Assembly (NCBI GenBank): GCA_023254985.1
Contig: JALRJT010000171.1
Location: 1 to 10,031 of the forward strand
Length of the DNA: 10,031 nt
Direction: 5' to 3'
DNA from: Ilumatobacteraceae bacterium
Lineage (GTDB): Bacteria; Actinomycetota; Acidimicrobiia; Acidimicrobiales; Ilumatobacteraceae
Below, in pieces: positions 7,724-10,031 of this stretch; position 1 is the stretch's first letter; every line of letters starts with the position of its first letter. Under the pieces are notes generated by a model. It made no database searches. It had not been told where the DNA came from and worked only from the letters and a program-made list of their open reading frames with translations. The translations under genes were made by a program, and so were the position numbers.

Positions 7724-8728
7724 CTACGACTGGTTTTCGCCATCGAAGAGGTCGCTCACGCTGGTCTCGTCGAACACGGCCGACAGGGCATCCGCGAGGA
7801 TCTTGGCCACGGACAACACCTCGATCTTGGGGAGGCGCTTGTCTGCAGGGAGGGGAATGGTGTTGGTCAACACCACCCGCTCGATCGGGGCCTTGGCGAG
7901 ACGTTCGATGGCAGGACCAGACAGCACCCCGTGCGTGGCCATGGCCCACACCTCGCGCGCACCGCGCTCGATCAAGAGCTCTGCGGCGCTGACGATCGTG
8001 CCGCCGGTGTCGATCATGTCGTCGGTCAAGATGCACAACTTGCCTTCGACTTCACCGATCACTTCCTTGGCCACGGCGACGTTCGTCGTGCCCTTCGGAC
8101 GGCGCTTGTTGATGAACGCGACGTCGGCGTTCATGTCGGCGAGGTGCTGTGCAAAACGCTCTGCGACTTTCACGCGTCCTGCATCTGGCGAGACGATGAC
8201 GACACCGTCGCGCACGTTCGATCGCACGTACTTTTCCAACACCGGCATTGCGGTGAGGTGATCAACGGGGCCGGAGAAGAAGCCCTGGATCTGTCCGCTG
8301 TGGAGGTCGATCGAGACCATGCGCTTGGAGCCGGCTGCGGCGAACATGTCGGCAACCAGACGTGCGGTGATCGGCTCGCGACCTTCGGCCTTGCGGTCCT
8401 GACGTGCATAGCCGTAGAACGGACACACCGCCGTCACGCGCTTGGCTGACGCGCGATAGGCGGCATCGATCATGATCAGCTGTTCCATGATCGAGTCGTT
8501 CACGCTGCGACCGTCGATGCCACAGTGTGTTTGCATCACGAAAACATCACCGCCGCGCACACTCTCGCCGAAGCGGGGGCGCAGTTCACCGTTGGAGAAT
8601 TCGACGATGTTCGCCTCACCGAGTTGTACTTGCAGATGTTCAGCAACCTCGGTCGCGAGGTCGGGGTGGGTTCGACCGCTGTAGATCGCCATTCGTTTCG
8701 TGGTGACCTTGTCGATCGTCTTGTTCAT
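7724..8728 (-). CDS. prs: Ribose-phosphate pyrophosphokinase (PRPP synthase)
   Basis: Prs makes 5-phosphoribosyl 1-pyrophosphate from ribose 5-phosphate and ATP, feeding purine, pyrimidine, NAD, histidine and tryptophan synthesis. The protein has 334 residues, slightly longer than the usual 310-330. Signatures are FSNGELRPRFGESVRGGDVFVMQ-type ATP-site segments near 44-66, FYGYARQDRK (104-113), SIDLHSGQIQGFF with Asp141 and His143, VSPDAGRVKVAERFA (179-193), KRRP at 208-211, and the PRPP-binding loop TDDMIDTGGT (235-244). The ATG at 8726-8728 was chosen because GGGGGA lies just upstream. An internal ATG giving MAIYSGRTHPD (codon 13) is the main alternative and resembles many homologues. In mycobacteria and streptomycetes glmU lies directly upstream of prs; here a tRNA-Gln does. 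A probable promoter lies at 8761-8766. Confidence 0.97.
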   Translation of the reverse strand: MNKTIDKVTTKRMAIYSGRTHPDLATEVAEHLQVQLGEANIVEFSNGELRPRFGESVRGGDVFVMQTHCGIDGRSVNDSIMEQLIMIDAAYRASAKRVTAVCPFYGYARQDRKAEGREPITARLVADMFAAAGSKRMVSIDLHSGQIQGFFSGPVDHLTAMPVLEKYVRSNVRDGVVIVSPDAGRVKVAERFAQHLADMNADVAFINKRRPKGTTNVAVAKEVIGEVEGKLCILTDDMIDTGGTIVSAAELLIERGAREVWAMATHGVLSGPAIERLAKAPIERVVLTNTIPLPADKRLPKIEVLSVAKILADALSAVFDETSVSDLFDGENQS

Positions 8729-8730
8729 AG

Positions 8731-8736
8731 TCCCCC
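8731..8736 (-). promoter_or_regulatory. Probable Shine-Dalgarno site of prs
   Basis: GGGGGA on the minus strand, two bases before the ATG at 8728. The G-run gives usable spacing only from its 5' part, so it supports but does not prove the 334-residue start over the ATG twelve codons downstream. Confidence 0.45.
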
Positions 8737-8751
8737 GTGCGATGCGTGCTC

Positions 8752-8843
8752 CGTCGAATCAGTCTAGGAGAATCCGTTTGTGGGCTCCGATTCGACGAGG
8801 TCGACCAAGCGATCGGAGCACGGTGTGGTCCGAGGCACCGTGC
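8752..8843. repeat. Chain of three overlapping inverted repeats upstream of prs
   Basis: Three perfect inverted repeats sit in 92 bp. The first is CGTCGAATC at 8752-8760 with GATTCGACG at 8789-8797. The second is GCTCCGAT at 8784-8791 with ATCGGAGC at 8812-8819. The third is GCACGGTG at 8818-8825 with CACCGTGC at 8836-8843. Neighbouring arms overlap by 3 and 2 bases, so neighbouring stems cannot both form fully. A palindrome GGTCGACC (8799-8806) lies in the loop of the second. The chain lies between tRNA-Gln and prs and includes the putative prs promoter. It could be operators, an attenuator-like leader in tRNA read-through RNA, or a hairpin terminating the tRNA transcript (third repeat; no T-run follows). 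The structure is seen directly; its function is unknown. Confidence 0.6.
8761..8766 (-). promoter_or_regulatory. Candidate -10 box of the prs promoter
   Basis: TAGACT on the minus strand (TAnnnT) lies 32 bases before the prs ATG. The transcription start would be near 8754, with a leader of about 26 nt. The -35 position (about 8785-8790, TCGGAG) is a weak match. The box is bracketed by both arms of a 9-bp inverted repeat (8752-8760 and 8789-8797), which would place the arms over the start site and the -35 region. The same octamer TAGACTGA precedes rplY. Confidence 0.5.
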
Positions 8844-8868
8844 GTTGACGGATCGAATGACGGGGACG

Positions 8869-8880
8869 ACCACGCGTGGT
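8869..8880. repeat. 12-bp perfect palindrome at the tRNA-Gln 3' end
   Basis: ACCACGCGTGGT is fully self-complementary. Its right half is the complement of the discriminator and CCA end of the tRNA; its left half is the start of the 3' trailer. In the precursor RNA, ACCA could pair with UGGU across a CGCG loop, masking the CCA end. It may be coincidental. Confidence 0.55.
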
Positions 8881-8950
8881 TCCGGGGAGAGGACTCGAAC
8901 CCCTATATGCGGGACCAAAACCCGCTGTCCTGCCATTGAACGACCCCGGA
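8877..8950 (-). tRNA. tRNA-Gln (anticodon TTG) with encoded CCA
   Basis: A complete cloverleaf can be folded by hand on the minus strand from 8950. The 7-bp acceptor stem is TCCGGGG/CCCCGGA. The D arm is GTTC/GGAC with loop AATGGCA. The anticodon stem is GCGGG/CCCGC with loop TTTTGGT, giving anticodon TTG for CAA glutamine codons. The variable loop is ATAT. The T arm is AGGGG/CCTCT with loop TTCGAGT. The discriminator is A, followed by a genomic CCA at 8877-8879. The first pair is U1-A72, as is usual for tRNA-Gln and used by the GatCAB amidotransferase in bacteria that amidate Glu-tRNA(Gln). It lies upstream of prs in the same direction and is transcribed divergently from the bS22-like gene. 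Confidence 0.97.
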
Positions 8951-8961
8951 GTGACGTCTCC

Positions 8962-8967
8962 ACCGTA
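8962..8967 (-). promoter_or_regulatory. Candidate -10 box of the tRNA-Gln promoter
   Basis: TACGGT on the minus strand fits TAnnnT and ends 11 bases before the mature tRNA 5' end, so the transcript would begin about 5 nt upstream of the tRNA. No good -35 box is seen at 16-18 bases; the region there is part of the inverted repeat at 8976-8993. Weak evidence. Confidence 0.3.
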
Positions 8968-8975
8968 CCCAATTC

Positions 8976-8993
8976 GAGGCGCCCAAACGCCTC
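8976..8993. repeat. Inverted repeat in the tRNA-Gln/bS22 divergent spacer
   Basis: GAGGCG and CGCCTC flank a 6-base loop CCCAAA, a perfect 6-bp stem. It lies midway in the 68-bp spacer between the divergent tRNA and the bS22-like gene, so it could be an operator acting on both or a small leader hairpin. No T-run follows on either strand, so a terminator is unlikely. Confidence 0.45.
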
Positions 8994-9001
8994 CTCGTCC
9001 G

Positions 9002-9020
9002 ATAGCGTGTCTCGCGCTAT
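9002..9020 (+). promoter_or_regulatory. Hairpin covering the bS22 start codon
   Basis: ATAGCG (9002-9007) and CGCTAT (9015-9020) form a perfect 6-bp inverted repeat with a 7-base loop. The last two bases of the stem are the A and T of the ATG of the bS22-like gene. If transcribed, it would partly bury the initiation codon, and no Shine-Dalgarno sequence is visible upstream. The left arm also contains TAGCGT (9003-9008), a possible TAnnnT -10 box that would make the mRNA nearly leaderless. The two readings exclude each other. Confidence 0.4.
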
Positions 9021-9111
9021 GGGATCACTCGTCAAACGTCGTCGTAAGCGCATGCGCAAGAAGAAGCACAAGAAGATGCTTCGCCGCACGCGTCACCAGC
9101 GCCGCAAGTAA
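9019..9111 (+). CDS. bS22-like small basic ribosomal protein (AURKAIP1/COX24 domain, mS38-related)
   Basis: A 30-residue, extremely basic peptide beginning MGSLVKRRRKRMRKKKHKK and ending LRRTRHQRRK. It closely matches the pattern of the actinobacterial small-subunit peptide called bS22 in M. smegmatis ribosomes, a relative of the C-terminal domain of mitochondrial mS38 (AURKAIP1/COX24). It would sit in the small subunit contacting 16S rRNA. It is the only plus-strand gene here and is hidden inside a longer spurious frame starting at 8737. I start at the ATG at 9019 because the MGS start is conserved in relatives as I remember them. No Shine-Dalgarno sequence is seen; a hairpin overlaps the start codon. 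Its stop lies 6 bp from the ispE stop in convergent orientation. E. coli Sra shares the bS22 name, so I leave the gene symbol empty. Confidence 0.9.
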   Translation: MGSLVKRRRKRMRKKKHKKMLRRTRHQRRK

Positions 9112-9117
9112 TCCCGT

Positions 9118-9858
9118 CTAGATCGCCGCGATCGTCTTCGCGAGCACCACGGTCGCATCGGTCAGCTTGTCCTGCAGATTCGGGAAATGACCGCGCACCC
9201 ACCAGGTTGAACCGCTTCCCGCAAGGACGGGCGTCGCACCGGTGGCATTCCCGATCATCTCCCGCCATTCAGCAAGCCGTGGCTCGACGACGATCGCGGG
9301 TGCTTCGAGGTCGTTCGGTCCGCTGCCGCGTTGGCGTGAGGGGTCGAGTTCGTCCCACGCGCGATACACGGCTGGCGTCGACACTCCGAATGGCGGTGCG
9401 ATGAGCGTGATGTCCTCGTCACGGTGAACGAGCGGCGAGATCACTTCACCGATGCCCGACACCCGTGCGCGACCACCGACCATGCAGAACGGCACGTCCG
9501 CTCCGATGCGTGAGGCTGCAACGAGATCGTCGAACTCGGCCCAGCGCAAGATTGCCGCTGCGTCCGCACTGCCACCGCCGAGTCCGCCACCCGAGGGAAT
9601 GTGTTTTGACACGTGTACCGCGGCGCTCACGCCACACAGACGCAACGCCTTGGCCACCAAGTTGTCCTCTGATGCGCTGATGCCGTGCGAAAACGGACCA
9701 TCCAAAGTGATGCCAGTTGATGACGTGTCGATGGTGAGTACGTCGTGCAAATCGAGACTGACCATTTCTGCGTCGATCTCGTGATAACCATCTGCGCGCA
9801 CGCCAGTCACACGAAGGGACAGGGTCAGCTTGGCGTGAGCGTTCAGCGTGGCGATCAC
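9118..9858 (-). CDS. ispE: 4-diphosphocytidyl-2-C-methyl-D-erythritol kinase, compact form
   Basis: IspE phosphorylates CDP-methylerythritol in the MEP route to isoprenoid precursors; it is a GHMP-family kinase. I start at the GTG at 9856-9858, whose GTGA overlaps the rsmA stop and which gives MIATLNAHAKLTLSLRV, aligning with the usual APAKINLFL start. An in-frame GTG at 9888 would add ten residues unlike the family. With this start the protein has 246 residues, clearly shorter than the usual 280-310. Key features remain: Lys10, ADGYHEI (22-28), the ATP-binding glycine loop PSGGGLGGGSADAAA (88-102) and catalytic Asp121 in GADVPFC. The shortening seems spread over linkers, for example between the glycine loop and GADVPF, and over the C-terminal part, with no frameshift. 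Adjacency to rsmA is conserved in Actinomycetota. It converges on the bS22-like gene. Confidence 0.93.
   Translation of the reverse strand: MIATLNAHAKLTLSLRVTGVRADGYHEIDAEMVSLDLHDVLTIDTSSTGITLDGPFSHGISASEDNLVAKALRLCGVSAAVHVSKHIPSGGGLGGGSADAAAILRWAEFDDLVAASRIGADVPFCMVGGRARVSGIGEVISPLVHRDEDITLIAPPFGVSTPAVYRAWDELDPSRQRGSGPNDLEAPAIVVEPRLAEWREMIGNATGATPVLAGSGSTWWVRGHFPNLQDKLTDATVVLAKTIAAI
9121..9133. repeat. Palindrome at the ispE/bS22 convergent junction
   Basis: GATCGCCGCGATC is a 6+6 inverted repeat around a single central C, covering the last ispE codons and lying 9 bases after the bS22 stop. It could act in both directions at the convergent junction, but the practical hairpin is only 5 bp with a 3-base loop and no T-run follows, so terminator function is unproven. 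Confidence 0.3.
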
Positions 9859-10031
9859 TCGTGCACCGCCCGACACAGCCGGCCCCACGCCGCGACGTCG
9901 AGTTCCTCGGGGCGAGCATCGCTTGCGACACCCGCACGTTCGAATTGTTCCGGTGTGACGATGCCGGCAAGCGAGCGGCGCAGCATCTTGCGTCGTTGCG
10001 CGAATCCCGCGCGCACGAGCGAGAACAGTTG
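9855..10031 (-). CDS. rsmA: 16S rRNA dimethyladenosine transferase, C-terminal end (cut by window edge)
   Basis: RsmA (KsgA) dimethylates two adjacent adenosines near the 3' end of 16S rRNA during small-subunit maturation. Only the last 58 residues are present; the start is beyond the right edge. The visible part has the typical C-terminal helix pattern LFSLVRAGFAQRRKMLRRSL, then ITPEQ-like and LDVAAWGRLCRAV segments as in family C-termini. The reading frame is continuous to the edge and ends with TGA at 9855-9857, overlapping the GTG of ispE. Translational coupling to ispE is likely. The SAM-binding domain is outside the window, so the assignment rests on the tail and on the conserved rsmA-ispE order. 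Confidence 0.9.
   Translation of the reverse strand, partial: QLFSLVRAGFAQRRKMLRRSLAGIVTPEQFERAGVASDARPEELDVAAWGRLCRAVHE

Noticed and set aside
8737..9111. 124-codon plus-strand frame read as one protein
   Set aside because: Its first part runs antisense through the tRNA-Gln gene. Only the last 30 codons, starting at 9019, form a recognised protein.
1..10031. Mobile element, CRISPR array, prophage or defence system
   Set aside because: I read both strands and found no transposase, integrase, repeat-spacer pattern or known defence domain; the region is conserved core genome.

Overview
The window is a GC-rich bacterial chromosome segment with dense housekeeping genes. Nearly everything runs on the minus strand; only one 30-codon gene is on the plus strand. 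The order rsmA - ispE - prs - rplY - pth - mfd - mazG - eno is the conserved block known from Actinomycetota such as Mycobacterium and Streptomyces. An actinobacterial-type bS22-like ribosomal peptide supports that phylum. The methylase-MazG fusion and the parvulin lipoprotein between mfd and mazG make me think of Acidimicrobiia-like lineages, but this class-level placement is a guess.

Layout, read in the minus-strand direction of transcription from the right edge. The C-terminal end of rsmA (16S rRNA dimethyltransferase) overlaps the start of ispE (isoprenoid precursor synthesis) by GTGA. The plus-strand bS22-like gene converges on ispE with 6 bp between stop codons. A 68-bp divergent spacer with two small hairpins separates bS22 from a minus-strand tRNA-Gln(TTG) with an encoded CCA. 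A 148-bp spacer holding a chain of overlapping inverted repeats and a likely promoter then leads into prs (PRPP synthase). A second spacer with the same TAGACTGA -10 element leads into rplY, the first gene of a six-gene run: rplY, pth, mfd, parvulin lipoprotein, mazG, eno. The gaps in this run are only 4-12 bp. The left edge cuts eno, and the right edge cuts rsmA.

Functionally the block combines translation (rsmA, bS22, tRNA-Gln, rplY, pth), nucleotide metabolism and sanitation (prs, mazG), transcription-coupled repair (mfd), envelope protein folding (parvulin lipoprotein), glycolysis (eno) and isoprenoid synthesis (ispE). I see no mobile element, CRISPR array, prophage or defence system. The least explained parts are the two intergenic spacers around the tRNA. 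No gene-free stretch exceeds about 300 bases.
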